Positions 26,457 to 35,843 are shown, numbered from the stretch's first letter. The stretch: 63,718 nucleotides of DNA from Anaerolineae bacterium (GCA_019637635.1 JAHBVI010000025.1:1-63718); one strand, 5' to 3'. Notes: generated by a model not told the origin, from the sequence alone. Translations and numbers: made by a program.

Positions 26457-27512
26457 TCATGCTTCAATGTAACCCTGTCTGACCAATAACTCGGCGTTGA
26501 GAATGGAGCCACTGGCGGCGCCGCGTAAGGTGTTGTGGGCTAAGGCCATGAAGCGGATGTCGTTGACGGGGCAGGCGCGCACTTTGCCCACCGTCCAGGC
26601 CAGGCCATTGCCGGCATCGCGGTCGAGGCGGGGTTGGGGGCGGTCCTCTTCTGGGCGGTAGATGAGCACGGGATCGGGTAGACTGGGCAGGCCGACGCAT
26701 TGGGCCGGGGGCTGCCAGTTTTGGAACAGGGCGATGGCGTCTGCGGGGGATAGGGGCTGTTTCAGCTTGACGGAGACGCTGCCCAAATGCCCATCAAAGA
26801 CGGGGACGCGATTGGTTTGCGCCGAGACGATAAAATCGGCCAACTGTAGTTCGCCGTTGGCAAATGTGCCACACAATTTGCGCGGTTCGCTTTCCACTTT
26901 GGCGTCTTCGCCGCCGATGTAGGGGATGACGTTGTCCAGAATGTCCATAGAAGCCACGCCAGGATAACCGGCGCCGGAGATGGCTTGCATGGTGACAACA
27001 ACGGCCGTCTCCAAACCCGCCGCCTGGTGCAAAATCTGCATGGGCAGGACGACGCTGGTGGTGGAGCAGTTGGCATTAGCCACAATATACCCCTCCCAGC
27101 CGTACTTTTCCCGCTGGTGGGGGATGATGCCAATGTGATCCGGATTCACCTCCGGGATGAGCAGCGGCACGTAGGGGTCCATGCGATACGGCGAAGCGTT
27201 GGTCAGAACCATGTGCCCGGCTTTGGCAAAGGCGGGTTCCATCTCTTTGGCCTCTGGTGTGGGCAGGCCGGAAAAAAGCACCTGCGCCGCCAGCCCCGGT
27301 TCAGTAGGCTGGACAATGAGGTTGGCTACATTTTCCGGCGGGCGACCGGCCAGTTTCCAGTTGACGCCTTCGCCATATGGCCGTCCCACCGTCCGCTCTG
27401 AACCAGTGACCACCACAATTTCAAACCAGGGATGGTTTGCCAGTTGTTCCACAAACCGCTGCCCGACTGTGCCGGTAGCGGCCAAGATGCCGACGGGGAT
27501 TTTTTTGTTCAT
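26457..27512 (-). CDS. asd: Aspartate-semialdehyde dehydrogenase
   Basis: The enzyme reduces aspartyl phosphate to aspartate semialdehyde with NADPH, the branch point to lysine, threonine and methionine. The 351-aa product begins KKIPVGILAATGTVGQRFVE (nucleotide-binding loop AATGTVGQ). Catalytic Cys is in IVANANCSTTSVVLPM (about residue 150). The sequence type is that of the archaeal/fungal ASADH group. Start ATG 27512 has GGAGG 7 nt upstream; a longer frame runs into leader sequence. A T-box leader and terminator precede it (27591-27957). The mRNA probably also carries tRNA-Asp. Confidence 0.92.
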   Translation of the reverse strand: MNKKIPVGILAATGTVGQRFVEQLANHPWFEIVVVTGSERTVGRPYGEGVNWKLAGRPPENVANLIVQPTEPGLAAQVLFSGLPTPEAKEMEPAFAKAGHMVLTNASPYRMDPYVPLLIPEVNPDHIGIIPHQREKYGWEGYIVANANCSTTSVVLPMQILHQAAGLETAVVVTMQAISGAGYPGVASMDILDNVIPYIGGEDAKVESEPRKLCGTFANGELQLADFIVSAQTNRVPVFDGHLGSVSVKLKQPLSPADAIALFQNWQPPAQCVGLPSLPDPVLIYRPEEDRPQPRLDRDAGNGLAWTVGKVRACPVNDIRFMALAHNTLRGAASGSILNAELLVRQGYIEA

Positions 27513-27529
27513 ATAACCTCCAGTTTTTT

Positions 27530-27590
27530 GAGATTGGAGAGTATAGATTAGAGATTGGGAGCCGGGCAAATCTGCAATCTCTAATCTCCA
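27530..27590. repeat. Heptamer array of the GAGATTR type
   Basis: Inverted heptamers (GATTGGAGA ... AGATTAGAGATTGG, then AATCTCTAATCTCC) form a hairpin just before the asd ribosome-binding site. Confidence 0.75.
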
Positions 27591-27632
27591 AAATAAAAAA
27601 CGACCATCGCCCACTATTGGGGCGACGGCCGT
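27591..27632 (-). terminator. Intrinsic terminator of the asd T-box leader
   Basis: On the minus strand a 13-bp stem (ACGGCCGTCGCCC with GGGCGATGGTCGT, two G-U pairs) ends in TTTTTTATTTT. It lies between the T-box and the asd start. Its 5' arm contains an ACGGCCGT octamer. Confidence 0.8.
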
Positions 27633-27651
27633 CGCGTTTCCACCCAAATTC

Positions 27652-27716
27652 GGTAATCAGTTGTCGGTGATCGGTAATCGGTGATTTACCGATTACTGAT
27701 TACCGCTTACCGATAA
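27652..27716. repeat. Heptamer array of the CGGTAAT type
   Basis: Inverted 7-bp units (TCGGTGATCGGTAATCGG then ACCGATTACTGATTACCG) form a long hairpin between the T-box sequence and the terminator. Confidence 0.8.
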
Positions 27717-27720
27717 CCCT

Positions 27721-27957
27721 CATTCACGGCCGTTAACGGAGCCACCCGTCCCTTCTTACTTGAATTCGGGCGAGGCAGTTAGGAATCAAGTTGGGAAATA
27801 TATCCAGATCAATTCCCAACCACCTCGCCCCTTCATGTTCAGAAGGTCACTCCCAGGGGGTCTTCGCTGCCCACTTCGTTCCGGCGACTTCCAGCCTGTT
27901 GGTCTGCCGGTCTCTGCTACGGGCTGAACAGCTACTCGTCCTGGTCATCGTTTGTAA
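27721..27957 (-). ncRNA. T-box riboswitch, predicted tRNA-Asp specific
   Basis: The minus-strand leader has T-box landmarks in order: a Stem I start ACGATGACCAGGACGAGTAGC with the AGTA bulge, a returning strand GGGCAGCGAAGACCCCCTGG, a long stem from GGGGCGAGG to CCTCGCCC, and the T-box sequence GGGACGGGTGGCTCCGTT. Between CAGC and CCTGG the specifier loop reads GAAGACCC. GAC (Asp) fits best, with AAG (Lys) or ACC (Thr) as overlapping alternatives. The antiterminator bulge TGGC pairs with an acceptor ending GCCA, which matches G73 of tRNA-Asp. Covariance-model scoring is needed to settle the fold. Confidence 0.75.
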
Positions 27958-27991
27958 AGACCTGACAGGTTTCCAAAAACCTGTCAGATCT
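27958..27991. repeat. Palindromic repeat copy A
   Basis: AGACCTGACAGGTTT pairs with AAACCTGTCAGATCT around a short loop. A near-identical copy lies at 57793-57826. This copy is at the 5' end of the asd leader, downstream of its promoter. Confidence 0.85.
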
Positions 27992-28006
27992 GCCAGATTG
28001 GGCGGA

Positions 28007-28034
28007 ATTATATGGTGTGTGGGCGGCGTGTCAA
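28007..28034 (-). promoter_or_regulatory. Consensus sigma-70 promoter for the asd leader
   Basis: On the minus strand TTGACA (28034-28029) and TATAAT (28012-28007) are separated by 16 bp; both hexamers match the consensus perfectly. The -35 overlaps the stop codon of the upstream KAP gene. Transcription should start near 28000 and run through the T-box. Confidence 0.85.
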
Positions 28035-31000
28035 CCCATCGTTGGCATTTCAGACGTTTCTGCTGAAGATTGGGGCGGAAGATTAGTCACATTGGCCAAC
28101 GGCCGTGCCTCTGCTGACAAGGTCGCCATCATTTCGCCGGGATCATAACCGATGTCGCCCACGAAGCAGAAGGAGCGCACCAGGTTGAATGTTTTCAGGT
28201 CAATCTGGCTCACCGGGATGTCGGGCATAAGCACGGCCGTGTCTGCTACCAACTGCTGCCATTCCTGCCTGGTATACGTATCCCTTTCAGCTTTCGGCAT
28301 TTGTTCCTGGATGTATGCCGCCATTTCCTGGCCTGATTGGGCCTGAATTTCGCGCGAGACGCCTTCAAACAGATCCCGCATCTGGATAGGATACCGTTCT
28401 GACAGCGCCAACATAGCCATTATGACCTCAACCATCTCCAGATTGCCCGGCTCGTTGCCTTCGCGGTACCAGATGATTTTGAGCAGCTTATACACATTGG
28501 CCAGCCGTTTGATGGCCCGCGGGGTCATTGCTATCCGCTGGCAGCAGTTCTTCATCCGCGCATATTCGTCCGGGCTGATTTCAATGGCTTGCACGGGCAG
28601 ATCGGTTTCCGGCTCACGGCCGTCGTCTTCTGCCTGCTTTTGTTCCGGTTCCACGTCCCGTTGGCCGTCATCGGGCGTCGCGCCCGTACCAGGCGCGCCC
28701 GTACCAGGGGTGGCTGCGCCAGGGGTGACCGTGTCCGCCCCGCCCGTTTCCCCTACCGCCGCCGAAGCAGGCCGGGACACCACCACCTGCTGGCCCAAAT
28801 AACCGGCAACGGCCGTGTGTTCAATCGGCTGCACTCCATACGGAATCTGGATGATCTTCTCAATATAATCCAACCCGGAGGGACTGCCGCGCCGGGTGAG
28901 GATGCCCTTGTACACCGTTTCCAGTGCCCGCGTAATGAAACGCACGTCAATGGCCAGCACCACGATGAACAGGTCCGTCTTCAAGAGAAGCTGCACCGCT
29001 TCCAGCACTTCCACCACCCGCAGCGGCGGGCAGCGGTCCAGGTCATCAATGTACAGAATGACCCGCGCCCGGCCACGTGGGAACAACTTGTGTCCCTCGG
29101 CCGTCAGGCTTTCGCTCAGTTCGCGCAAGTCACGCTGCACCTGGTGCATCAGCCCCAACTCCTTTTCATAGATCGCCTCATCCAGTCGGGAACTGACAAA
29201 ATCGAGCAGGGAAACGTAGGTTGCGGTAATCCCCACCCGCTGCCGCTGCCGTTTGGCTTTGGCCTCCAGGGTAGCAATTTCCTCCTCCAAAGCGGGGATA
29301 TTGGCAGCCGGTAAAAGGACAGGTTGACCGGTTTGTTTGCTCTGGTTGAATTCAATGGTTTGTTCGGCCAGTTTTTGTTTCAGACGGGCGTCACGGCCGT
29401 CGGCCAATCGCCCCTTTTCCGCTTCCACCTGTAACCGGTAGGCCACAAAACTCTGGCGAATTAGGTTCAGCCATTTGTCATAACTGTGCAGAAAAGCCAT
29501 GCCCACCGAACCAACGGTCAAGACCAGGCCGGGGATTTGAATCGTCACATTGTCGCTCACCCATAACACGGTTGCCAAAAACAGCGCCAACAGCAAAAAG
29601 GCGGAAAACTCGGTTGGGTTGTTACGAACCATCTGCCAAAGGGCAGCGGTGTTGGCAAAAGTCTGGCGCAAATTGGGGGAATCGGAGGGGGCAACGGCCG
29701 TGAACATCTTTTCAATCGTACCCACCGCTGCCCCAAACTGCTGCCTGAACGCATTCTGCAAAGGCTTCCAGGCGGCGTCACGCGCTTCAGCGGCAATTTC
29801 TTCGTCCACCCTGGCCTGCAATTCCAACCGCGACTGTTCTAAAGCGGCCTGTTTTACCGCCAATTCCGTTTCCGTCTGGCGAAGTTCAATCAATTCCGTC
29901 TCTTTGAGCTGGCGCAGTTCCGCCCACAACAGTTCCTGCGACTGCACCTTTTTGTCCAGTTCGGCCGCAAAATTGACAATATCTTGCGCCTGGCGGCTTT
30001 TCAAGTCAGGGTGGGCCAGCGCCTCCCACACGGCGCCGCCGCGCCGCAAAACCTGGGACATGGCGGCCTCTTTTTGCTCCTCGGTCAATGGCTGCTGCCC
30101 GGTCGGGTCTCCAGCTACTCTTTTGGCTGCCTGTTCATGCTCAACCAGCGTTTTGGCTGCTTCTCGCTCGCGGGTGAGTTGGGCGTTTAGCTCGTAAAAA
30201 ATGGTTTGCATCAGGCTGGCCCACAGGTTAGATTTGGCATACGTCCAGGCATCGAACTTAATCTGGTAAACATGGCCGACGTAGGGGAAGTTGGCCGTCG
30301 ACGGGCGACCACGCAGATGGGCAACCCGCTCCTGCATCAGGTGCATCACAAAGGATTTGCCACTGCCCCAACCGCCCAAGACACCAACCGCTAACGGTGG
30401 CTCCAGGTCTTTCAGCATACACATTTCGGCCAGAGCATACACGGCCGTTTCCACCTGCAACAAATCGCGTCCCACCGGTTCATCATTCACCGCCGCCTGC
30501 GGCCGTTTGAAAAAGCGCTGCCGCAGCGCCGCCAGCACTTCCGGCTTGACGGTGGTGAAGATGATCTCATCCAACGCCGCCGGGTCAGCCGGAGACCGGG
30601 AGGGAATGGCGGCCAGGATGGCGTCTACCATTGCCAACGCCACCTCTTGTTCGGACAGCCCACCGGTGCCGGCGCCCAGCGCCGGGATGGTGAGGCGGCG
30701 CAGCCCATTGGCGATGGCTAACTGCACAATGGCGGTAGAAGCGGCAGCGGCGTTGGCAACGGTACGGCCGTTGCCATCATTAGTGGTGGCAGCGATCACC
30801 TTACGCCCCGTACCGGGCACTGTCCAAAAGTCGGTATTGTTATGCATCAGGATAAAGGGGGCTGTGGGCAAAAGCTCTGGCGGCGTGCGGGTGTTAACGG
30901 TTTGGGCAAACGCTTTATAGGGAGAATCAGCCTGCACGCTGGCTAACGCTTCTTCCAGGTCTCGCGCCAGCAGGCCAGGGCTGTATTCCCGGCCAAAACC

Positions 31001-31516
31001 AAGCGGCAGCACAAAGGCATCTACCGGCAGGTTCCAGGGCCGGCGCGTCACCAGCCCGTAAATACGGACGCCATGCCGCTCGGTAAGCAAAGTGCCGTTA
31101 TAGGTAGTAATGGTTTGGAAAGGGTTGGGTGGGGTTTCTACTGTAGGCTCATAGACCTCCCCTTCAGAGGCAATGTGATCTGGTTCAATGGTTTGTTGAT
31201 ACGGTTGTTCGCTCACCTGAGATGGATCAAAGCCGCCTGTTTTTCGTGTCGGGCCTTGTTGCCCTTGCGCGGATGGGTCAGGTGTATTCCAATCCATGTT
31301 GGGGCGGGCGCGTTGGATGTAGTTGATCAGGTCATCGGTACGGCCGTGACGTTCGCAGTATCCGATCAGTTCTAGAGCTTTTTCCGATTTGGATTTGCCG
31401 CCCAAATTTTCATACTCAATGCCCAAATCATGACAAAGTTCGCGCAACTCTGCGGAATTGAAGTATCTGTTTAGAGCCTGTGCTAACTGCGACGACGATA
31501 CCATTGGTGCGGCCAT
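28031..31516 (-). CDS. EAD-macro-KAP P-loop NTPase (predicted conflict protein)
   Basis: A 1161-aa fusion. Residues about 5-75 (LAQALNRYFNSAELRELCHD...) resemble effector-associated domain 1, a death-like adaptor. Residues about 125-315 look macro-domain-like (LTIPALGAGTGGLSEQEVAL). A KAP-family NTPase follows: Walker A GVLGGWGSGKSFVMHLMQ (about 375) and Walker B VILYIDDLDRCPPLRVVE (about 790), with two membrane segments between (FLLLALFLATVLW and a partner) as is typical of KAP insertions. A Pro/Gly/Thr repeat linker precedes a helical C-terminus. EADs normally recruit effectors carrying the same domain, but no partner is in the window. Start ATG 31516 has AGGAG 8 nt upstream. Confidence 0.8.
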   Translation of the reverse strand: MAAPMVSSSQLAQALNRYFNSAELRELCHDLGIEYENLGGKSKSEKALELIGYCERHGRTDDLINYIQRARPNMDWNTPDPSAQGQQGPTRKTGGFDPSQVSEQPYQQTIEPDHIASEGEVYEPTVETPPNPFQTITTYNGTLLTERHGVRIYGLVTRRPWNLPVDAFVLPLGFGREYSPGLLARDLEEALASVQADSPYKAFAQTVNTRTPPELLPTAPFILMHNNTDFWTVPGTGRKVIAATTNDGNGRTVANAAAASTAIVQLAIANGLRRLTIPALGAGTGGLSEQEVALAMVDAILAAIPSRSPADPAALDEIIFTTVKPEVLAALRQRFFKRPQAAVNDEPVGRDLLQVETAVYALAEMCMLKDLEPPLAVGVLGGWGSGKSFVMHLMQERVAHLRGRPSTANFPYVGHVYQIKFDAWTYAKSNLWASLMQTIFYELNAQLTREREAAKTLVEHEQAAKRVAGDPTGQQPLTEEQKEAAMSQVLRRGGAVWEALAHPDLKSRQAQDIVNFAAELDKKVQSQELLWAELRQLKETELIELRQTETELAVKQAALEQSRLELQARVDEEIAAEARDAAWKPLQNAFRQQFGAAVGTIEKMFTAVAPSDSPNLRQTFANTAALWQMVRNNPTEFSAFLLLALFLATVLWVSDNVTIQIPGLVLTVGSVGMAFLHSYDKWLNLIRQSFVAYRLQVEAEKGRLADGRDARLKQKLAEQTIEFNQSKQTGQPVLLPAANIPALEEEIATLEAKAKRQRQRVGITATYVSLLDFVSSRLDEAIYEKELGLMHQVQRDLRELSESLTAEGHKLFPRGRARVILYIDDLDRCPPLRVVEVLEAVQLLLKTDLFIVVLAIDVRFITRALETVYKGILTRRGSPSGLDYIEKIIQIPYGVQPIEHTAVAGYLGQQVVVSRPASAAVGETGGADTVTPGAATPGTGAPGTGATPDDGQRDVEPEQKQAEDDGREPETDLPVQAIEISPDEYARMKNCCQRIAMTPRAIKRLANVYKLLKIIWYREGNEPGNLEMVEVIMAMLALSERYPIQMRDLFEGVSREIQAQSGQEMAAYIQEQMPKAERDTYTRQEWQQLVADTAVLMPDIPVSQIDLKTFNLVRSFCFVGDIGYDPGEMMATLSAEARPLANVTNLPPQSSAETSEMPTMG

Positions 31517-31597
31517 ACCTGAATCTCCTGGCGTCCCCTTGTGCCCGACAGAGTTTATTGTAGGCGAAGCCGCGGCAGGATTCAACGCAACAAAACA

Positions 31598-31641
31598 AAA
31601 AGGCAGGTGGGCACAGCGTTTGCTATACCCACCTGCCTTTT
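31598..31641. terminator. Bidirectional terminator
   Basis: A perfect 14-bp stem, AAAAGGCAGGTGGG with CCCACCTGCCTTTT, has a 16-nt loop and T/A flanks on both sides. It lies between ssb and the KAP gene, both minus strand. Confidence 0.8.
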
Positions 31642-31702
31642 GTTAACGTTTGCAGAAACAGCAAAGAAAATAAAACCAGTTATGGTCGCGGCAGCGGATA
31701 TG

Positions 31703-31745
31703 AGCGAATAAGCGGATAAAATGGCCCCATTATCCGCTTATTCGT
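31703..31745. repeat. Hairpin downstream of ssb
   Basis: A 15-bp stem, GCGAATAAGCGGATA with TATCCGCTTATTCGT, has a 13-nt loop. It follows the ssb stop by about 40 bp and has no T run, so it may protect or pause the transcript. A similar GCGGATAA/TTATCCGC pair occurs in the element at 55468-55612. Confidence 0.7.
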
Positions 31746-31787
31746 TATCCATCCGCCGCCCTGAAATGACCGGGCCGGTATTACCGT

Positions 31788-32216
31788 CTAAAACGGAATA
31801 TCATCTTCTTCGTGAGCGGCTGCTCCCTGATACCCCTCATCCATGCCACCATGTTCTCCTTGTTCACCCTTTGTGCTGAGGAATACAAAGTTGTCCGCGG
31901 TGATTTCATAGGAGGCAGCCACCGTACCGTCCTGCCGCGTCCATAGGCGTGGGGCGCCGGTAGCCGGGTCGGGGCGTAACCGCCCTTCGACCAATACTTT
32001 GCTGCCTTTGGTCAGGTATTGGTTAGCCACTTCCGCACGTTTACCCCATACCGACACGCGAAACCAGATGGTTTCCTCCTGAGGTTGTCCGGTACGAGCA
32101 TCGGTCCATCGGCGGTTGGTTGCTACGCTGAAATTGGTAACAGCCGAACCATCTGGCATATACCGCATTTCTGGATCACCCCCAAGATTGCCTGCAATTG
32201 TAATTTTTTGATACAT
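31788..32216 (-). CDS. ssb: Single-stranded DNA-binding protein
   Basis: The 142-aa protein has the bacterial SSB OB-fold: start MYQKITIAGNLGGDPEMRYM, the conserved ATNRRW and WFRVSVWGKRAEVANQYLTK segments, and a glycine-rich linker. The acidic tip ends EEDDIPF, which recruits repair and replication partners. It acts in replication, recombination and repair. A promoter with a LexA-like dyad in its spacer lies 140-170 bp upstream, suggesting damage control. It stands alone, without rpsF or rpsR. Confidence 0.93.
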   Translation of the reverse strand: MYQKITIAGNLGGDPEMRYMPDGSAVTNFSVATNRRWTDARTGQPQEETIWFRVSVWGKRAEVANQYLTKGSKVLVEGRLRPDPATGAPRLWTRQDGTVAASYEITADNFVFLSTKGEQGEHGGMDEGYQGAAAHEEDDIPF

Positions 32217-32357
32217 GTGACACTCTCCTTTTTTGTTTATGGCTTTGGCTGGCGCCTTATTTGAGTCAGCACAACATTGGGAAACAACGGAATCATATCA
32301 TGTTTTTTGTCTCTGCAAAATTTTCCAGCCAGGCCATTGCGCCCATAGTCTAAATTG

Positions 32358-32387
32358 AATTATAGTACATTTGTTCTAAAATTACAA
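32358..32387 (-). promoter_or_regulatory. Promoter of ssb with LexA-like dyad in the spacer
   Basis: On the minus strand TTGTAA (32387-32382) and TATAAT (32363-32358) are 18 bp apart or slightly less. The spacer holds AGAACAAATGTACT (32377-32364), 13/14 identical to the dyad at 12549-12562. The -10 matches consensus; the -35 is weak. Confidence 0.5.
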
Positions 32388-32492
32388 GCTGGCAAAAAAG
32401 TTGATCGTTTACGCTTCCGGGCGTAAGATGTAATCAGGCTGGCAGCATGAGGCCAGGAAAAAGGATATTCAGACGCTACCCAGGATAAACTA

Positions 32493-35400
32493 TTGAACAC
32501 GGCCGTACCCCTCTCTCCTTCCTTCTCTCCATTGACCGAAGCTGCCTGGCAAAACCAGGAGCAATACCTGAACCTGCTTACCACAATCACCCATGACGCC
32601 GCTTCCATTCCCAACTTCCAACAGATGCTGCACGCTGTAACCTATCACCTGCGGCAGTTATTAGCCGCAGATGGCTGTTACATTACCACCTGGGACGCCA
32701 ACAACCAGGAGATCAAACCCCTGGCAGCTTCCGGCCCCTACGAAGATAGTTACGCCGCCATGCCCCCGCTGCCAGACAAAGATACCTTCACCAAAGCAGT
32801 GCTTCAGCAAGAAAAGGTCGTTGCCGTGCCCGATGCCCGCACGTCTCCCTACCACCAGGTGCGGATTGTCCAGCGGCTGCAAGTGGCCGGTTTGTTAGGC
32901 ATTCCTCTCATCGCCTTGGGGCAGAAAATGGGCGTCATCATGCTCACTTTTCAAGAACCCCATCTGTTCACCGCAGCGGAAATCCAGCAGGCCGAGCAAG
33001 CCGCCACCCCCATTTCTCTGGCCATAGCCAGAGCCAGGCTGCTGCATCAGGAACAAGAACAGCGCGCCCTGGCCGAAGCCCTGCGGGAAGCCGCCGCCGT
33101 CATCAACGAGACGCTCGATTTTGATCAGATTTTAGACCGCATTTTGCTCCAGATCGCCCGAGTTGTACCCTATGATTCGGCCAGCATCATGTTGGTGGAA
33201 CACGGCCGTGCCCGCATCATACGCCACATCGGGTATGAACAAACCAATCCAGCATTGTTACCCAAACTCCCCACATTTGTTTTCGACCTGGAGGCCACAG
33301 CCAACTTGCGCCAGTTGGTGCAAACCCATCAGCCACTCATTATCCCAGATACTGCCACCTCTGTAGAATGGCTCAAACCCCATGGCCTCATCCGCGCCTG
33401 GGTTGGTGTTCCCATTGTGGTGCGCAACCAGGTAGCGGCGCTAATTGCCTTAGACAAAGTGGAGCCAAATTTCTACAAGTCTGAACACGTGGCCCGCCTG
33501 TCTGCCTTTGCCAGCCAGGTGGCGCTGGCCTGGCACAATGCCGAACTGCATAAAGCAGCGCAGCGCCAGTTAGAGGAGATGTTTGCCTTACAAGCCCTGA
33601 CTCAGGCGGCCACCCAGGCCATCACTGAAGATGATCTGATCAAAAAAGCTACCGAGATCATCGGGGATACGTTGTACCCCCATAACTTTGGCATTTTGCT
33701 GCTGGATGAACCCTCACTGACCCTGCGCCCGCACCCATCTTACCGCATCAAAGGCCAACACCTCTCCTTTTCCCCTATTCCGATTAACCAGGGCATTGTG
33801 GGCCGGGTAGCCCTGACAGGAAAACCCTATCGCTGCCCAGATGCGCAGAAAGACCCAATTTACATAAAAATCGATCCCGATACCCAATCAGAGCTATGTG
33901 TGCCCATCTTTGCCGGTAAACGTCTGATTGGGGTGGTAAACACAGAAAGCACCGAACTGGATGCCTTTTCCGAAGGGGACGAACACTTGCTGCTGACGTT
34001 TGCCCGTCAGTTGGGGGTGGCGTTGGAAAAATTGCGCCTCTTTGCCGATATACAGCGGCAAAGTGAAGAAATCAGGCAGTGGGCGCACCGTCTGGCGCTG
34101 CTGCAAAATCTCAGCCAGCAGTTAGCCGGACTGGTAGATAGCCGCGCGGTTTGCCATACTTGCGCTGAGTATCTGGTGCAAAATTTCGGTTTCATTAGCG
34201 TCTCTGTGCATCGTATTGCGGCAGAAGCTGAGGAAGTGGTTTGTGAAGCTATTGTGGGGCCAAACCGGGAATTGATTCAGCCAGGGATTTACAGGCAAAA
34301 AATTGGGCAGGGGCTTATTGGGTTGGTGGCGCAAACGGGCAAGACATTGGTGGTTAACGACACGGCCGTACACCCCCGCTTTGTTCCCTCGCCGCGCATT
34401 CCCGTCTGCTCCGAATTGGTGCTTCCCTTGCGACAGGGAACCAGGTTGATCGGCGTTTTGAATGTAGACAGCACCGACAAAAACGCCTTTACGGAAACGG
34501 ATGTCACCCTGCTGACCATCGCCGCCGACCAATTAACCGCCGCTCTGGAACGCGCCCATTTATTCACCCAAATCAGCCAGCGCGCCGCCCGTTTTGAAGC
34601 CTTATCCACGCTCTCTACGGAATTACGCATGGCGCAAAACCTGGAGGAAATGCTGCCCACCATTTTGCAGCGCGCCATGAGTGTCGTCGGCGGTTCTTTG
34701 GGCAGCCTCTATTTGAAAGAAAACGCCACCGATGTCCTGATAGCGCGTGGCGTTTACCCGCCCAAACCAGATATGCTGGGACGACAATTTAAGCCGGGAG
34801 AAGGCATCATTGGGCATATTGCCGCTACGGGTCAGATTCACATTACTGAAAATATGGCCCAAAGCAACCAGGCGCGCTTTTACCACCAGGAAAAGGAAAT
34901 GGTTGACCGGCAAGAGATTCGCAGCGGCATTGGCCTGCCTTTACGCGCCCAAGAGCTCATCGTTGGCGTCATGTACATCAGCCTGCCCGAAGTGCATACA
35001 TTTTTGGCCGAGGAGGTTGATTTTCTGGTGGCCATTTCGGAAGCGGCAGGCGGGGCGTTGGATCGGATGCTGGTGCTGCAAACATTGGAAGAGCGCGTCG
35101 CCAACCGTACCCGTGAGTTGGAAACAGCGAACGAGCAGTTACTGGAGCTAGATCAGCTAAAATCACGGTTTATCTCCGAAGTGTCGCACGAACTGCGCAC
35201 ACCCATCACCAATTTGGGCCTCTATATGGATTTGCTGGCCCAGAGTAAACCGGAACGGCAGGCGTATTATATGGAAGTGCTGCGGCGACAAACAGACCGG
35301 CTGACTCAGCTTGTGGAGGACATCCTCAGCCTGTCACGCCTGGAACTGGGCCGGGACAAAATCGAGCTGAAACCGGTGGATTTGAATGGGGTGGTGCGCA

Positions 35401-35843
35401 CGGCCGTTACCAGTCTTTCTCTGCGCGTGGCCGAAGCTGGCCTCACCCTGACCCAAAAGCTACAGCCCGATCTGCCACCGGTTCACGGTGAACCGATTCA
35501 ACTCTCCCTGGTTGTGTCTCATTTGCTGCATAACGCTATTCAATTCACCCCTGTCGGCGGCATTGTGGTGCGCACCGGACTGAATGAAGCGGGCACGGCC
35601 GTATATCTGCAAGTTATGGATACCGGCGCCGGCATTCCCCAGGCCGATCGGCCCCATCTGTTTGAACGTTTTTATCGCGGCCAACGCGCCACCCAATCCA
35701 ACATTCCCGGCACCGGCCTGGGACTGGCAATTGTTAAAGAAGTAGCAGATTTACACGGCGGCGACATTGAGGTGGAGAGTGTGGAAGGCGAAGGCACGAC
35801 ATTTACGGTATGGCTGCCGGTGGCGATGAGCGGTGATCCGTAA
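32493..35843 (+). CDS. Multi-GAF sensor histidine kinase
   Basis: A 1116-aa soluble kinase. About five GAF domains fill residues 20-840 (start motif ...HLRQLLAADGCYI, several ...GIPLIALGQKMGVI / LVVNDTAVHP / GLPLRAQELIVGVM type strands). A short coiled coil (NRTRELETANEQLLELDQLK) leads to HisKA with His in SEVSHELRTPITNLGLYM, then HATPase with N box HNAIQFTP, G1 DTGAGIP and G2 GTGLGLAIVKEV. No membrane segment and no receiver. Start TTG 32493 is the earliest in frame; ATG starts lie further in. The TAA lies in a heptamer array. No response regulator is adjacent. Confidence 0.88.
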   Translation: MNTAVPLSPSFSPLTEAAWQNQEQYLNLLTTITHDAASIPNFQQMLHAVTYHLRQLLAADGCYITTWDANNQEIKPLAASGPYEDSYAAMPPLPDKDTFTKAVLQQEKVVAVPDARTSPYHQVRIVQRLQVAGLLGIPLIALGQKMGVIMLTFQEPHLFTAAEIQQAEQAATPISLAIARARLLHQEQEQRALAEALREAAAVINETLDFDQILDRILLQIARVVPYDSASIMLVEHGRARIIRHIGYEQTNPALLPKLPTFVFDLEATANLRQLVQTHQPLIIPDTATSVEWLKPHGLIRAWVGVPIVVRNQVAALIALDKVEPNFYKSEHVARLSAFASQVALAWHNAELHKAAQRQLEEMFALQALTQAATQAITEDDLIKKATEIIGDTLYPHNFGILLLDEPSLTLRPHPSYRIKGQHLSFSPIPINQGIVGRVALTGKPYRCPDAQKDPIYIKIDPDTQSELCVPIFAGKRLIGVVNTESTELDAFSEGDEHLLLTFARQLGVALEKLRLFADIQRQSEEIRQWAHRLALLQNLSQQLAGLVDSRAVCHTCAEYLVQNFGFISVSVHRIAAEAEEVVCEAIVGPNRELIQPGIYRQKIGQGLIGLVAQTGKTLVVNDTAVHPRFVPSPRIPVCSELVLPLRQGTRLIGVLNVDSTDKNAFTETDVTLLTIAADQLTAALERAHLFTQISQRAARFEALSTLSTELRMAQNLEEMLPTILQRAMSVVGGSLGSLYLKENATDVLIARGVYPPKPDMLGRQFKPGEGIIGHIAATGQIHITENMAQSNQARFYHQEKEMVDRQEIRSGIGLPLRAQELIVGVMYISLPEVHTFLAEEVDFLVAISEAAGGALDRMLVLQTLEERVANRTRELETANEQLLELDQLKSRFISEVSHELRTPITNLGLYMDLLAQSKPERQAYYMEVLRRQTDRLTQLVEDILSLSRLELGRDKIELKPVDLNGVVRTAVTSLSLRVAEAGLTLTQKLQPDLPPVHGEPIQLSLVVSHLLHNAIQFTPVGGIVVRTGLNEAGTAVYLQVMDTGAGIPQADRPHLFERFYRGQRATQSNIPGTGLGLAIVKEVADLHGGDIEVESVEGEGTTFTVWLPVAMSGDP

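Noticed and set aside
28660..28760. Tandem repeat in the KAP gene as a mobile or CRISPR-like element
   Set aside because: It is an in-frame Pro/Gly/Thr low-complexity linker with short irregular units.
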